A stretch of 64,000 bases of DNA from Candidatus Nitrohelix vancouverensis (GCA_015698305.1 CP048620.1:956557-1020556), one strand, 5' to 3'. Counted from the stretch's first letter, positions 1 to 9,309 are shown. Numbers and translations are program-made. The notes: generated by a model not told the origin, from the sequence alone.

Positions 1-196
1 AGCGATTGAAGACAAAGCCCCAATAATAAACAAACATATACGATATCAGCAGGCCCAGGCGAAACCTCATGAACAGCATGCACAGGCAGATCAGAATAAC
101 AAAGATCAGAGCCTGTCCCATCGGCACCGACATGGTTTTATCCGCCAGAAACGCGGTGAGCGGGTCTCGAAAATCAATTTCATCCACATTGTTCAC
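1..196 (-). CDS. Small membrane protein, 3' end cut by window edge
   Basis: A reading frame opens at a GTG at 196 on the minus strand and stays open to the window edge (65 codons). The GTG is chosen because a strong Shine-Dalgarno (AAAGGAG, 204-210) lies 7 bases upstream. The visible product starts with a short acidic soluble stretch (VNNVDEIDFRDPL) and continues into two hydrophobic segments (about residues 30-47 and 50-62). It begins 22 bases after the peroxidase stop and is probably co-transcribed with it. I do not recognise the family; a small inner-membrane protein is all that can be said. Confidence 0.6.
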   Translation of the reverse strand, partial: MNNVDEIDFRDPLTAFLADKTMSVPMGQALIFVILICLCMLFMRFRLGLLISYMFVYYWGFVFNR

Positions 197-218
197 AGGC
201 CGACTCCTTTGAACGGGT

Positions 219-1214
219 TTATGGTAATTCTACAAGCGTCGGTTCAATCGCTTCGCCTTCCAAAGCCTTCATAAATTCGACCAGGTCCGCTTTTTCCTGT
301 TTGGACAGTCCCAGCGGGGTCATCATCGGCGAGCGGTTGGTCTCGACGTCGCCGCCGCGATTGTAAAAATCAATCACGTCCTCCAGCGTCGCCAGACTGC
401 CGTCGTGCATGTAAGGGGCCGAGCGGGAGACGTGACGCAGTCCCGGCGTTTTGAAGGCGCCCTTGTCGTCTGGATTTTTAGTGACGTTGAAGCGACCCAG
501 GTCTTCTTTCAACGGACCCTGATTTTTGATGCCAAGATTATGAAAGCCGCTGTCGGTGAAGTTCGGGCCATTATGGCAGAAGGTGCATCGGGCCTTGCCA
601 AAATACAACTCCATTCCGCGCACGGCAGACTTCGACATGGCTTTCTTGTCGCCCTTCCAGTATTTATCGTAGGGAGAATTTTTTGAAATGATGGAGCGTT
701 CATAGGTGGCGATGGCTTTTCCTATATTCGTCGGCGTGATTCCGGTTTTGCCGAACACGGTGTTGAATTTCTTCACATAGCCGGGGATCGCTTTCAATTC
801 CTTGATCAACTCATCCATATTCTGATTCATCTCGACCTTGGAAACAATGGGACCCAAAGCTTGTTCTTCGAGCGTTTTTGCTCGACCATCCCAGAACTGA
901 AAGTCAAAATAAGCGCTGTTGATGATGGTGGGACTGTGTCGCCCCAATTCTTTTTGCATGTCGCCAAGGGCGCGAGGCAGGCCGTCGCCCCAGCCCAAGC
1001 CCGGATTGTGGCAGGTGGCGCAACTGATCCAGTTGCTTCCAGAAAGTCGGGGGTCGAAATAAAGAGCCTTGCCAAGATTTTCTTTTTCCTGCGACCATGC
1101 GTTGTCGGCAGGGTGCGTCACTTCGGGTAGCGCTTGATAAACAGAATCCTCTGCGAATGCAAAGTTGGGCGCGATCAGGCAAATGACGAAGACAAAAATA
1201 CTTTTCAGGTTCAT
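219..1214 (-). CDS. Di-heme cytochrome c peroxidase (CcpA/MauG family)
   Basis: A 331-residue periplasmic protein with a signal peptide (residues 1-21, cut after AFA). It has two c-heme motifs, CATCH at 65-69 and CTFCH at 210-214, the layout of bacterial di-heme peroxidases. YMHDG at 268-272 contains the methionine expected to ligate the high-potential heme. Family members reduce hydrogen peroxide to water with electrons from cytochrome c, and MauG-like members oxidise protein substrates; which applies cannot be read from sequence. It is followed by a small membrane protein gene in the same direction and is divergent from the SpoIIE-type phosphatase gene. Confidence 0.9.
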   Translation of the reverse strand: MNLKSIFVFVICLIAPNFAFAEDSVYQALPEVTHPADNAWSQEKENLGKALYFDPRLSGSNWISCATCHNPGLGWGDGLPRALGDMQKELGRHSPTIINSAYFDFQFWDGRAKTLEEQALGPIVSKVEMNQNMDELIKELKAIPGYVKKFNTVFGKTGITPTNIGKAIATYERSIISKNSPYDKYWKGDKKAMSKSAVRGMELYFGKARCTFCHNGPNFTDSGFHNLGIKNQGPLKEDLGRFNVTKNPDDKGAFKTPGLRHVSRSAPYMHDGSLATLEDVIDFYNRGGDVETNRSPMMTPLGLSKQEKADLVEFMKALEGEAIEPTLVELP

Positions 1215-1374
1215 TATTTTAACTCCAGAATGGATTTATATCTTTGTATTAGCGATGCTGATTTAGATTTATGTATGCTTTTATTCTAACAATTATTATG
1301 ATGGACTTTAACGATTAATTTACCGCTTGCAGTGAATAATTTCACTCAACGGATTCGAGTCAGGAAATTTGAGC

Positions 1375-3072
1375 ATGTCGTCTGAACCCCCATTTGAACC
1401 CCCATTTGAACCGGAATTTGAACCGGAATTTGAACCGGAATTTGATTCCATGAAGGATTTGCTTCTGGATATGGCTCAGGAGCGAAACTGGGACTCCTTG
1501 AGACGTTTGATTGAGCGACGTTTGTTAGAGAGACCCAAGGTGGCGATGGTGCGCCTGTGGCGACTGAAACCGGGCGATGATTGCGAGCGTTGCGCCTTGC
1601 GCGACGAGTGTCCGCAACATGTAGATTGCCTGCAACTGGAATCGTCTGCTGAAACATCTTCGCTGGAATCCGAGTGCGCGAAGGTCCCGGAGTTCTGCGA
1701 AGATTTGTATCGCCGCGTGCCCCTGGGGCGCCGGATGGTTGGGCGGGCGGGAGAGAGTCAACAGCTCCAGAAACTCATCAACATGCAAAACGACGCGCGC
1801 TGCGAAGACAGTCGCAACTGGGCGCGTGAAAAAAACGTTAAAGGGATGCTGGCCTTTCCTCTGGTTTTCAAGGATCGGCTGTTGGGCGTGTTTGCCATAT
1901 TTCTTGAAATCGAACCCGAAGCGGACGGTTTGTCTGAAGGGCAGGTCTGGGGCCGCATTCTGGCGGATCATCTGGCCGCGGCGATTGCAAATGCCGAAGC
2001 CTTTCAGAAAATTGAAAGCCTGTCCCGCTTTGTTTCGGACAACCCCAACCCGGTATTTCGGGCGAATCAGGACGGCGCATTGATCTACGCCAATAGCGCG
2101 GCGCAAGCCTTGTTCGACAACTGGCAGGGCGAGTGCAATGATTTGCCGAGCGGCTTCTGTGAACCGCTGTCGAAAGCGTTGAAGTCTGGCAGGCAGGTGG
2201 AGCTGGAGTCGCGCAACCGGGGACGCATCTACAGTTTCGATATGACGCCGATTCAGGAGGAAGGCTACGTCAACGTTTACGGCAAGGATATTACCGAAGC
2301 CAAATTGGCGGAAGAGAAGTTGAGAATCATCACCGCCGAAAAAGAAAGCATGGAAAGTGAATTGCGTCTGGCGAGTCGCGTTCAGAATGATTTTCTTCCA
2401 CAACATCCGCCATCGTCTCCGAATTATCGCTTTGCGGCGCGAATGACTTCGGCAAAATTCATCGGCGGCGATTTTTACGATTTCATTCGCCTGGGCACGC
2501 GTCTGGGAATCGTTATTGGCGATGTGGCGGGTAAAGGCGCCTCGGCGGCGCTGACAATGGCGAAGCTGTTGAGCGATCTGCGTTATGTTTCCGGCTCCGA
2601 AGACCCGTCGGATGCCTTGAATGCAGTGAACAAGGTCATGCTGGAGCGCTCCAGTCACGGCGTGTTTGCCACCCTGATTTTTCTGTATCTGAATCTGGAA
2701 ACGGGAGCGATGAGGATTTCCAGCGCCGGGCACCTGCCTTTATTATTGAAGCGCGCCGGGCAAGGCAATATCGAAGAGTTTCCCGCGCGCGAGGTTCCCG
2801 TTGGCGTTTTGCCGGACACGGTCTACACAGTTCAGGAAACTGAATTGAGACCGGGCGATATGGCATTTCTTTTTACCGATGGCGCGATTGAAATCCAGAA
2901 TCCCGCGGGCAAGCAATTTGGTATGAGTCGGCTTTCCGAATTGATGCATGGAAGCGTGGCGGATCCAGAAAGTTTTCTGGATTTGGTGAGCCTGCGTTTG
3001 AAAGAATATTCACGCGGAGGCGTCGCTCGCGACGACCAGACGCTGTTGGCGTTTCAGCGCCTGGCCAACTGA
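1375..3072 (+). CDS. GAF-PAS-SpoIIE protein serine phosphatase
   Basis: About 565 residues. The ATG at 1375 is preferred over an upstream TTG at 1369 because AGGAAA lies 7 bases upstream. Order: an acidic EPxF repeat (about residues 4-23), a GAF domain with a cysteine cluster C-x2-C-x5-C-x5-C (about 66-82), a PAS-like region (about 220-315), a short coiled coil, then a PP2C/SpoIIE catalytic domain. That domain shows GGDFYDF, GDVAGKGASAAL, SSAGHLPLLL and LFTDGAIE, which carry the metal-binding aspartates. Such RsbU-type proteins usually dephosphorylate an anti-sigma-factor antagonist in partner-switching pathways. No partner kinase or STAS protein is adjacent, so its target is unknown. Confidence 0.85.
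   Translation: MSSEPPFEPPFEPEFEPEFEPEFDSMKDLLLDMAQERNWDSLRRLIERRLLERPKVAMVRLWRLKPGDDCERCALRDECPQHVDCLQLESSAETSSLESECAKVPEFCEDLYRRVPLGRRMVGRAGESQQLQKLINMQNDARCEDSRNWAREKNVKGMLAFPLVFKDRLLGVFAIFLEIEPEADGLSEGQVWGRILADHLAAAIANAEAFQKIESLSRFVSDNPNPVFRANQDGALIYANSAAQALFDNWQGECNDLPSGFCEPLSKALKSGRQVELESRNRGRIYSFDMTPIQEEGYVNVYGKDITEAKLAEEKLRIITAEKESMESELRLASRVQNDFLPQHPPSSPNYRFAARMTSAKFIGGDFYDFIRLGTRLGIVIGDVAGKGASAALTMAKLLSDLRYVSGSEDPSDALNAVNKVMLERSSHGVFATLIFLYLNLETGAMRISSAGHLPLLLKRAGQGNIEEFPAREVPVGVLPDTVYTVQETELRPGDMAFLFTDGAIEIQNPAGKQFGMSRLSELMHGSVADPESFLDLVSLRLKEYSRGGVARDDQTLLAFQRLAN
1384..1443. repeat. Five in-frame 12-bp tandem repeats (EPxF)
   Basis: Five consecutive 12-bp units: two copies of gaacccccattt, then three of gaaccggaattt. 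They encode EPPF, EPPF, EPEF, EPEF, EPEF at the N-terminus of the phosphatase. Copies within each type are identical, so the array looks recently expanded. Changes in copy number would keep the frame. Confidence 0.95.
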
Positions 3073-3075
3073 CAC

Positions 3076-4827
3076 TCAAGGTTGGCTGGTGTTGATGCCG
3101 CGCACGCTGTCGTGCGTGTCCCCGATAAATTCCATAGCAAAGCCGTTATTGCCCCCGGTTTCCGGGATGACGATGGCGCCCCAGATGCTGAGCAGGGTGA
3201 CGTCGGGAAAGCCGCGTCCAGAAACGCCCGAGCTTCCGAGAAGCGATTTGGGGTTGGTTGCGATCGGGTGAACCAGAACCTGACCGCTCCCGTCGGACGT
3301 GCCGATCACAAAAGCGCCGGAGCTAATTTGCGTGGCGTTGACCGAGCTGTTGTTCGATCCGGTGATAAAGACTTGCTGGGTTTGCCCCGCCGATACTGTG
3401 AACTCCGCCGCCGCGCCATAGGCGCTTCCATCCCTCAAAACGGCGTGTACCTTGACGCCGATTACAGAATTCATTGAGTCGAGCGAAGGGTGCGAGACGG
3501 CGATGAAGGAGTAAGAGCTGTCGCTGGCCTGCCAGTAAGGCGAGATGACTTTGGCGTCGGGTCCCGCATCGTTAAAAAATTCAGTGGAGATGACGGAATC
3601 TCGAAACGCCGCCGTATTGGCCGCTGTCTGGTTGAGCGTTTTGCGATTGTCTGCGGCGCTGGCGTTGCCTTCGGCGACGCCCAGCACGGCGCCATTGTAG
3701 GTGGCGTCGGGGTTGGACCAGTATTGTATGCGCGTACAGGTGGAGCAACCGGTTTGCGTGCCCATGATGGTGCGGAAGTTATTGCTGGTGTCGATGTATC
3801 CATGATTGAAAGTGAACGGTGAGTTGTCCGTATTGTCGTTGGCCCGGTCGTGGCGCGCTCCCAAATTGTGGCCGATTTCATGCGTGAATGTGTGGTTGCT
3901 GATGCAGTCGTGATCGGTGACGGAGTAACCGAAGCTGGCGAAGGAACTGGACACGTTGGATTGCAGATAGGCCAGCCCGCACAGACTGTTGTCCCCCTGT
4001 ATGAGAACGGCGACAAGGTCTGCGCCGAACTGGTTGCGAAGAGTGTGCAGGTTGCTGATGTTTCCCGCTTGCGCGTCGCTGAGTATGGTTGAAAAACTGG
4101 CTCCGTTTTCGTTGTAACTGAGTTCGGATTTGGCGACGACGCGAAGCCGAGGGACAATGCCGCTGTTAGATAATGAAGTATTGGCGAGGGATTCTGCCAG
4201 GTCGATCGCATTTTCCATCGCGGTGGTTCCGCCTGCATCGGCGCGGGCTTCCGGAGTGTAGACGACGAGAACGTCGATGATGGTGCCGTCGTCTTTTGCT
4301 GTCGATGGGGCGGCGTCTCCTGAAGATGCCGTGATGTGAATGGGTTCGCCGTCGCCGGAAAATCCATCCGCTCTCAGTTCTTCCACCCAGTGATTGGCGC
4401 CGTCATACTTGATTCGGTAAGAGCCTTGGGATGTTTCAATGTGCCCGATGGCAACGGAATCCTTGGCGACCATAGAGATCAGGCTTTTGGAATCGCCAGG
4501 CACATGCCCTCTCCAGGTCACGCTTCCGGACAGGTTCTCGTAAACGGAATCCAAAGCGCAGAGGATGGAGGTGTCGTCGAACAGGTTCAGGGTGACGTCG
4601 TCCATCGCATCCGACGAGGTTCCCGGCGGGGTCATGAGTTCCCAGTTGATCGAGACCGCGCGTGCGCGAGCGACTTCCGCCCCCATTTCTGGAAAGTCTC
4701 CGGAAATGTTGACGGCGGAAAATAAATCCGGTTGCCCGTGAGCAAGACTTGCCTGCGGAGCGGCGCCTGCCAGAAGAAACAGGCCGATTAAAATAAAATG
4801 TCTGAAAACAGAGGCTTTCGCGGCCAT
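3076..4827 (-). CDS. Secreted zinc metalloprotease, metzincin (reprolysin-like M12B)
   Basis: Zinc protease with a signal peptide, exported across the inner membrane. The ATG at 4827 (583 residues) is chosen; a TTG at 4845 would add six residues, and neither has a clear ribosome site. From the ATG, residues 316-326 form the metzincin motif HEIGHNLGARH (three histidines plus catalytic Glu317). TIMG (Met355) forms the expected Met-turn. Residues about 55-160 form a propeptide-like region, and about 415-583 an extra C-terminal domain I do not recognise. It is the last gene after yajQ and a small protein that resembles its own propeptide. Substrate unknown. Confidence 0.85.
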   Translation of the reverse strand: MAAKASVFRHFILIGLFLLAGAAPQASLAHGQPDLFSAVNISGDFPEMGAEVARARAVSINWELMTPPGTSSDAMDDVTLNLFDDTSILCALDSVYENLSGSVTWRGHVPGDSKSLISMVAKDSVAIGHIETSQGSYRIKYDGANHWVEELRADGFSGDGEPIHITASSGDAAPSTAKDDGTIIDVLVVYTPEARADAGGTTAMENAIDLAESLANTSLSNSGIVPRLRVVAKSELSYNENGASFSTILSDAQAGNISNLHTLRNQFGADLVAVLIQGDNSLCGLAYLQSNVSSSFASFGYSVTDHDCISNHTFTHEIGHNLGARHDRANDNTDNSPFTFNHGYIDTSNNFRTIMGTQTGCSTCTRIQYWSNPDATYNGAVLGVAEGNASAADNRKTLNQTAANTAAFRDSVISTEFFNDAGPDAKVISPYWQASDSSYSFIAVSHPSLDSMNSVIGVKVHAVLRDGSAYGAAAEFTVSAGQTQQVFITGSNNSSVNATQISSGAFVIGTSDGSGQVLVHPIATNPKSLLGSSGVSGRGFPDVTLLSIWGAIVIPETGGNNGFAMEFIGDTHDSVRGINTSQP

Positions 4828-4916
4828 ATCCGAATAAGTCAACAATAGAATAAAGAGATCTTATCTCTGTTATCGGATAAAAACTTCAGAAATGAACTGC
4901 TGGGGTGAAATTTTTT

Positions 4917-5405
4917 TCAGGGCGCGGGGATGGGCGCGCTGTCGGGCGGAAATTGGGAGGGGTTGATTTCTTCAATTCGGTGCGCGCCGTCTCCCAGATA
5001 GCGGATTCGGTACTGAATCGGGCCAAGGTAAACCGCGCCAACGAGAACCCCCTCCTTCATCGTGAGGGTGGCGTTGCCGGAAGATGGCGGCTCGATTCGG
5101 GCATTGACGATCCAGCCGCCGCCCTTGCTGGGGGTCGTTTCGGTCACGACGCAGGCGAGTTGAAGGTCTTCAAACAGATTGAGAGTGAATGCGGCGCCGA
5201 CTGTGGGCGTCTGCGCATCGCCATTGAGGGCGGAGAATTGAACCTGCGCTGTGCGTGAGCGCAGGACTGGCGGAGCAAGGTCTTCTGCGCTTTCGATGGA
5301 TAGGGGGTGGAACAGGGGCGCGGCGGCGGACGCGCTCTGGCAGGCGCTGAATAACAACAGCGTTGCGATCCACAGCCCGAGCCGCATGTGTCCCCGCGTA
5401 GTCAT
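4917..5405 (-). CDS. Free-standing propeptide-like protein, exported, possibly a lipoprotein
   Basis: A 162-residue exported protein with a hydrophobic N-terminus ending LFSAC (Cys22), a weak lipobox. Its body matches the N-terminal region of the metalloprotease encoded just downstream. [10 protein letters not shown] corresponds to RAVSINWEL, TLNLFED to TLNLFDD, and YRIRY then HRIEEI to YRIKY then HWVEEL, in the same order and at similar spacing. It lacks any catalytic domain. Its ATG overlaps the yajQ stop by 4 bases (ATGA), and the protease start lies about 90 bases after its stop. By inference it could be a dedicated inhibitor or chaperone of the protease, or a relic of duplication. Confidence 0.7.
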   Translation of the reverse strand: MTTRGHMRLGLWIATLLLFSACQSASAAAPLFHPLSIESAEDLAPPVLRSRTAQVQFSALNGDAQTPTVGAAFTLNLFEDLQLACVVTETTPSKGGGWIVNARIEPPSSGNATLTMKEGVLVGAVYLGPIQYRIRYLGDGAHRIEEINPSQFPPDSAPIPAP

Positions 5406-5902
5406 CTGTAATTGGTGAAGGACATGTGGATGCCGAAATCCTTGTCTTTAAGCAGGTTGATGGCTTCCTGCAAATCGTCCTTGTTTTTCCCCGTCACACG
5501 GACCTGATCGTCCTGAATCTGCGCCTGAACTTTTTTCAGACCCGATCCTTTAATGAATTTGATGATCTCTTTTCCCTTGTCCTGCGGGATGCCCTGTTGC
5601 AGTTTGATGGTCTGGCGCGCTGTGCCGCCGGAGGCCGCTTCCACAGCGCCGTATTCCAGCGCCTTCAAAGAGACGTTGCGTTTCACCAGTTTCCCCTGCA
5701 AAATATCAAGAACGGATTTCATCTTAAATTCATCATCCGAGGTCATGACGATTTCCTGGGTTTTTTGGTCGAGATTGATCTCGCTACAACTTCCTTTGAA
5801 GTCGAAACGCTGACGAATTTCCATCATCGACTGATTGATAGCATTTTGAACTTCGGCCAGATCGACCTCGGATACAATGTCGAAAGAACTGTTGGATGCC
5901 AT
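5402..5902 (-). CDS. yajQ: YajQ family nucleotide-binding protein
   Basis: A 166-residue cytosolic protein of normal family length. It begins with the conserved [10 protein letters not shown], followed by the RFDFKGS segment, and ends with the typical [11 protein letters not shown]. YajQ proteins have two ferredoxin-like folds; some members bind cyclic di-GMP and affect transcription or virulence. AGGAG lies about 11 bases before the ATG. The gene heads a three-gene minus-strand unit with the propeptide-like protein and the metalloprotease; this association with a secreted protease is unusual for yajQ. Confidence 0.92.
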   Translation of the reverse strand: MASNSSFDIVSEVDLAEVQNAINQSMMEIRQRFDFKGSCSEINLDQKTQEIVMTSDDEFKMKSVLDILQGKLVKRNVSLKALEYGAVEAASGGTARQTIKLQQGIPQDKGKEIIKFIKGSGLKKVQAQIQDDQVRVTGKNKDDLQEAINLLKDKDFGIHMSFTNYR

Positions 5903-6094
5903 GTAAGGAATATCTCCTGAAAAAATTTGATGAATGCAGATGCAAAATCGGCTAAGGTTTCAGCCGTTTCCAAAAAATGCAACGGGTTCAGCCCTGTGGG
6001 GTGACGGGTTTGATTATAAACCATCGACCTCAAATAGAAAATGATTCTTGAAACAAGAGCGCGCCGCGTTCGCGCGCATGGAGGATAAGGTATT

Positions 6095-7228
6095 TTGAAA
6101 ATTTGCTTAACCGTCAACGCCTCGCCCTGGGCGGAGGTCAAGGGCGGCGGTCAGTTGGCCGTACATCACCTGGCCTGCGCATTGACGCGGCTGGATCAGG
6201 AAGTGCATGTCCTGTACTCGGCGACCCTCAAGGACATGGTCGCCCCCGATGTTCCGTATCGCATCCACTGGGTGCGTCATTTTGATTTTGCGACGCTCAA
6301 CCCGGCGATCTTCACTTTCCCGCGCGCGCTGGAACTCCTGCTGGAAAAACGCCGCTTCGACGTGGTTCATGGCAATGGAGAAGAAGCGTTTTTTTTCGAC
6401 CGGGTCTGTCGGCAGGCGGGCGCGCGATTTTTCTACACCTCGCACGCGCCCTTCATTCCGCGTCAGGGCTTTTTCAAAAGTCTGGCGAACCCCGTCTCGC
6501 TTTTGAAAACGCTCAACCCGCATCTGATGCGACAAGCGATACAGCGCGCCGATCAGGTGATTGTGTTCAGCGAATTTTCCAAATCCCTCATTGTGGACGC
6601 TCTCGGCCCGGCGAGCGCCGAACGCATCGAACTGGTATCGCCCGGCGTCGAACCCTCCTGGTTCGAGGTGAATCGCAACGGCGATACGGCGAATGATTTT
6701 ATCTTCTGGGGCCGATTGGAAGCGGAAAAAGGCTTGCCGGAATTGATCGACGCTTTCAGCGCGATCTCGAAAGAAAACGACTCGGCGCGTCTGCATCTGG
6801 TGGGCGAAGGCAATTACGAAACCGCAAGTCGAGAACGGGTCGCCGCCCTCGGCTTGCAGGACCGAGTCTATTATCACGGCTGGATGCAGACCTGTCAGAT
6901 CAAGGAACTGGCGAGCCAGTGCCGTTACGGCGTTTTCCCCTCCCGCATCGAGAGTTTTGGACTCGCGGTGGCGGAAGCGCAAGCCGCAGGACTGCCCAGC
7001 ATCGCGACGCGGGCCGGAGCCTTGCCGGAATTCATCGAGGACAACGTCAACGGACTGTTGGTTGCGCCGCAGGACGCCGCCTCCCTCGCCGCCGCCATGC
7101 AAAAAGCCCTGCGCGAACCGGAAACGATGGAACGCCTCGGCGCCAGCGCCCGCGAACAGGCGAAAGAACGCTTCAACTGGGATCGCGCCGCCCAGCGCAT
7201 TCTGGAACTCTACCGCGCCTCTCTTTAA
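6095..7228 (+). CDS. Glycosyltransferase family 4 protein
   Basis: A 377-residue GT-B fold enzyme starting at TTG 6095, supported by GGAGG 10 bases upstream. The N-terminal half has the glycine-rich acceptor loop (EVKGGGQLAVHHLA). The C-terminal half has FWGRLEAEKGLPEL and the retaining-GT motif E-x7-E in ESFGLAVAEA, which binds the nucleotide-sugar. These enzymes add a sugar to a lipid, LPS or small molecule at the cytoplasmic face of the membrane. No glycan cluster surrounds it, so donor and acceptor are unknown. It is divergent from yajQ across about 190 bases. Confidence 0.88.
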   Translation: MKICLTVNASPWAEVKGGGQLAVHHLACALTRLDQEVHVLYSATLKDMVAPDVPYRIHWVRHFDFATLNPAIFTFPRALELLLEKRRFDVVHGNGEEAFFFDRVCRQAGARFFYTSHAPFIPRQGFFKSLANPVSLLKTLNPHLMRQAIQRADQVIVFSEFSKSLIVDALGPASAERIELVSPGVEPSWFEVNRNGDTANDFIFWGRLEAEKGLPELIDAFSAISKENDSARLHLVGEGNYETASRERVAALGLQDRVYYHGWMQTCQIKELASQCRYGVFPSRIESFGLAVAEAQAAGLPSIATRAGALPEFIEDNVNGLLVAPQDAASLAAAMQKALREPETMERLGASAREQAKERFNWDRAAQRILELYRASL

Positions 7229-7672
7229 GTCCTCTCTCGATTCATTTTCCTTCCGTAAATAAAGCCCGTCTAGTTTCATTCGGATCAGGAATTTAATCTG
7301 GAATCCGGCCTGATTGTATATTTTTATGGACTGCCAGGTTGAGTTAACCGGATGGTTCATTATATAATATCGAATAATCGATAATAGGACTTGATTACTT
7401 GCCCCAGTGGCGCTCCAATGGAACCAGAGTAAGGCGCTGTTCCAAGCTAGGGGGTCTCTTTGAACGGAGATCGTATGGCGGTTTCTGAGGGAATGGCGGC
7501 GCTGGAGAATTAAAGTTTGATTTTCGGGAGTTTCAGATTCATGTGAAGTAAGAGAAACACAAGACTCGTGTCAGGCGGGATAGTTACCGAAGTCAGTTTA
7601 TTTTCGGTTTATATATGCGGCTTGACCGATAATATCAGGATGAAGGCATATCCCAGGTTTTCGTGTTGAAAA
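7229..7672 (+). other. 444-base non-coding region with possible structured leader
   Basis: No convincing gene. A good promoter at 7339-7368 points to the kinase gene at 7673, implying an untranslated leader of about 300 bases. Within it TGGAAC (7419-7424) can pair with GTTCCA (7439-7444), and CCCC (7402-7405) with GGGG (7450-7453). A 12-codon ORF (7475-7513, ATGGCGGTTTCT...) has GGAG 5 bases upstream and could be a leader peptide. No known riboswitch consensus was recognised. Confidence 0.4.
7339..7368 (+). promoter_or_regulatory. Sigma70-type promoter of the PAS kinase gene
   Basis: TTGAGT at 7339-7344 and a perfect TATAAT at 7363-7368 are separated by 18 bases. Transcription would start near 7375, about 300 bases upstream of the kinase start. 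Confidence 0.6.
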
Positions 7673-8749
7673 ATGGTTGCCGTGAATCATAAAAAAATAC
7701 TGGACGCTCTTCCAGAACACGTCGCTGTGATTCGTCCAGATGGTGAAATCTCTTATGTAAACCAATCCTGGTCTACGTTCTCTTCTGAAAATGGCGGCGT
7801 TGAGGCGCGCACCGGAGTTGGCGCCAATTATTACAAGGCTTGTGAGCAAGAGGCAAAAGAAGGTCGTAAAATCATCGCAGGCATTCAGTCCGCCGCCCAA
7901 TCCTCCAAAATTTTCAGTTACGAATATCCCTGCGACTCTCCAACCGAAATCCGCTGGTTCAATTTGAATGCGAAATTGTTGAACGGCGTAGGAAACGATA
8001 TCATCGTTTCGCATATTGACATCACTCAAAGAAAACTGCTCGAACAAAATCTTGAGCAGGCCAACCGGTTAAAATCAGAATTTCTGTCGATGATGAGCCA
8101 TGAACTGCTCACCCCTCTCAATTCGATCCTTGGCTTTTCCCAGTTGCTTGATAGAAACTTTCCACCCGATTCTGCCGATCCCTCTAGAAAAAGTCTTCAG
8201 GTCATCCTGAGTTCGGGGCAGTATTTGTTCGAGATGATCAATGATTTACTGGATCTGACCAAAATAGAATCGAACATCATGAGAGTGAAGATCGATCTGA
8301 TCGAGTTTTATCCAATCATTGACGCTGTGCTGGAGATGATGCAGGTGGAGGCGGATAAAAAGAATGTTTCCATCATTACTAACTTCAGCATCCCGCACAA
8401 TCAAATGATCCTGGCGGATGGCCTGCGCTACAAGCAGGCGCTGATCAATCTGCTTTCCAACGCAATCAAGTACAATATACGCGGCGGCAGGGTCGATGTG
8501 GAAGCGAAACAGACGGGTTCGACCTTGCTGGTGTCGGTAAAAGATACAGGCATTGGCATTCCCTTTGGCAAAGAGGGTGAAGTGTTCGAACCTTTCAACC
8601 GCCTGGGCAGAGAGAATTCGGAGATCAAAGGCGTCGGCGTCGGTCTGTCGGTAACCCTTCGCCTGATGATAGCCATGAACGGTTCCATTCGCTTTGAAAG
8701 TTCAGAGGGAGATGGAACAACCTTTTTTCTCTCCATCCCAACCTGCTAG
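7673..8749 (+). CDS. PAS-domain sensor histidine kinase (soluble)
   Basis: A 358-residue cytoplasmic kinase with no membrane segment. A PAS domain spans about residues 5-120. A HisKA domain carries the H-box SHELLTPLN (phospho-acceptor His143). The HATPase domain shows the N-box (INLLSNAIKYN), DTGIGIP and GVGVGLSVT. There is no receiver domain and no response regulator gene next to it, so it is an orphan kinase. The ATG at 7673 has no strong ribosome site. The usual PRN of the H-box (HELRTPLN) is varied to HELLTPLN. Confidence 0.87.
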   Translation: MVAVNHKKILDALPEHVAVIRPDGEISYVNQSWSTFSSENGGVEARTGVGANYYKACEQEAKEGRKIIAGIQSAAQSSKIFSYEYPCDSPTEIRWFNLNAKLLNGVGNDIIVSHIDITQRKLLEQNLEQANRLKSEFLSMMSHELLTPLNSILGFSQLLDRNFPPDSADPSRKSLQVILSSGQYLFEMINDLLDLTKIESNIMRVKIDLIEFYPIIDAVLEMMQVEADKKNVSIITNFSIPHNQMILADGLRYKQALINLLSNAIKYNIRGGRVDVEAKQTGSTLLVSVKDTGIGIPFGKEGEVFEPFNRLGRENSEIKGVGVGLSVTLRLMIAMNGSIRFESSEGDGTTFFLSIPTC

Positions 8750-8793
8750 ATTTTCGGGAAAAGCAGTCGCGCCTTGCTCTCAGAATGACTCCC

Positions 8794-9246
8794 TTACAGA
8801 TGCTTGATATCTGCGGAAATTTTCAATTCTTTCTGCAAAAAATCAGCGATCAGACTGCGGTGACAATGATCGGGTTTGACGCCGCTACATAGAAAGCAGG
8901 CTCCGTCCAGAGAATCGGCGCTCAGCGTTTTAGCCGCCTTGCGCTCCTTCATCAGCGCCAGATACTTTTTTTTATACTCCGGCCAGTCGATGCGGTCCTT
9001 CCTGTAGGATTCGAACAATTCCTTCGAAGGCGCGAGGCATTCCAGATGCTCGTAATCGATACCCGCCAGCGCTTGTAGAAAATATTCCAGATCGTTTTTC
9101 TTGGCGAAGCCGGAAAGCTGGGAGACGTTGTTGAAACGCACGTCGATGACTTTCCTGACTCCATTTTTTTGCAAACGCTCGAAAAAAAATTCCGCTGAAG
9201 ATTTGGTGAAACCGATCGAAAATAGTTTGATTTTCTGTGATGTCAT
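8794..9246 (-). CDS. DUF488 family protein
   Basis: A 150-residue cytosolic protein. It has the family's N-terminal IGFTKSSAEFFFERL, the VIDVRFN strand, and the C-terminal FLCSGVKPDHCHRSLIADFL, matching the DUF488 C-x(n)-P-x2-CHR signature. The biochemical role of DUF488 is not established. It is a single gene convergent with the PAS kinase gene. Confidence 0.85.
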   Translation of the reverse strand: MTSQKIKLFSIGFTKSSAEFFFERLQKNGVRKVIDVRFNNVSQLSGFAKKNDLEYFLQALAGIDYEHLECLAPSKELFESYRKDRIDWPEYKKKYLALMKERKAAKTLSADSLDGACFLCSGVKPDHCHRSLIADFLQKELKISADIKHL

Positions 9247-9309
9247 TCCGGATTTATAAAGGTCGGTCTATAAGTTGTTAATGCCGTTCGGGCGGTTTAC
9301 TCCCCTTAA

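Noticed and set aside
1384-1443. CRISPR-like array
   Set aside because: The units are contiguous 12-mers within a coding frame, without spacers.
6107-7360. 417-codon frame antisense to the glycosyltransferase
   Set aside because: Shadow of a gene with well-matched GT4 motifs.
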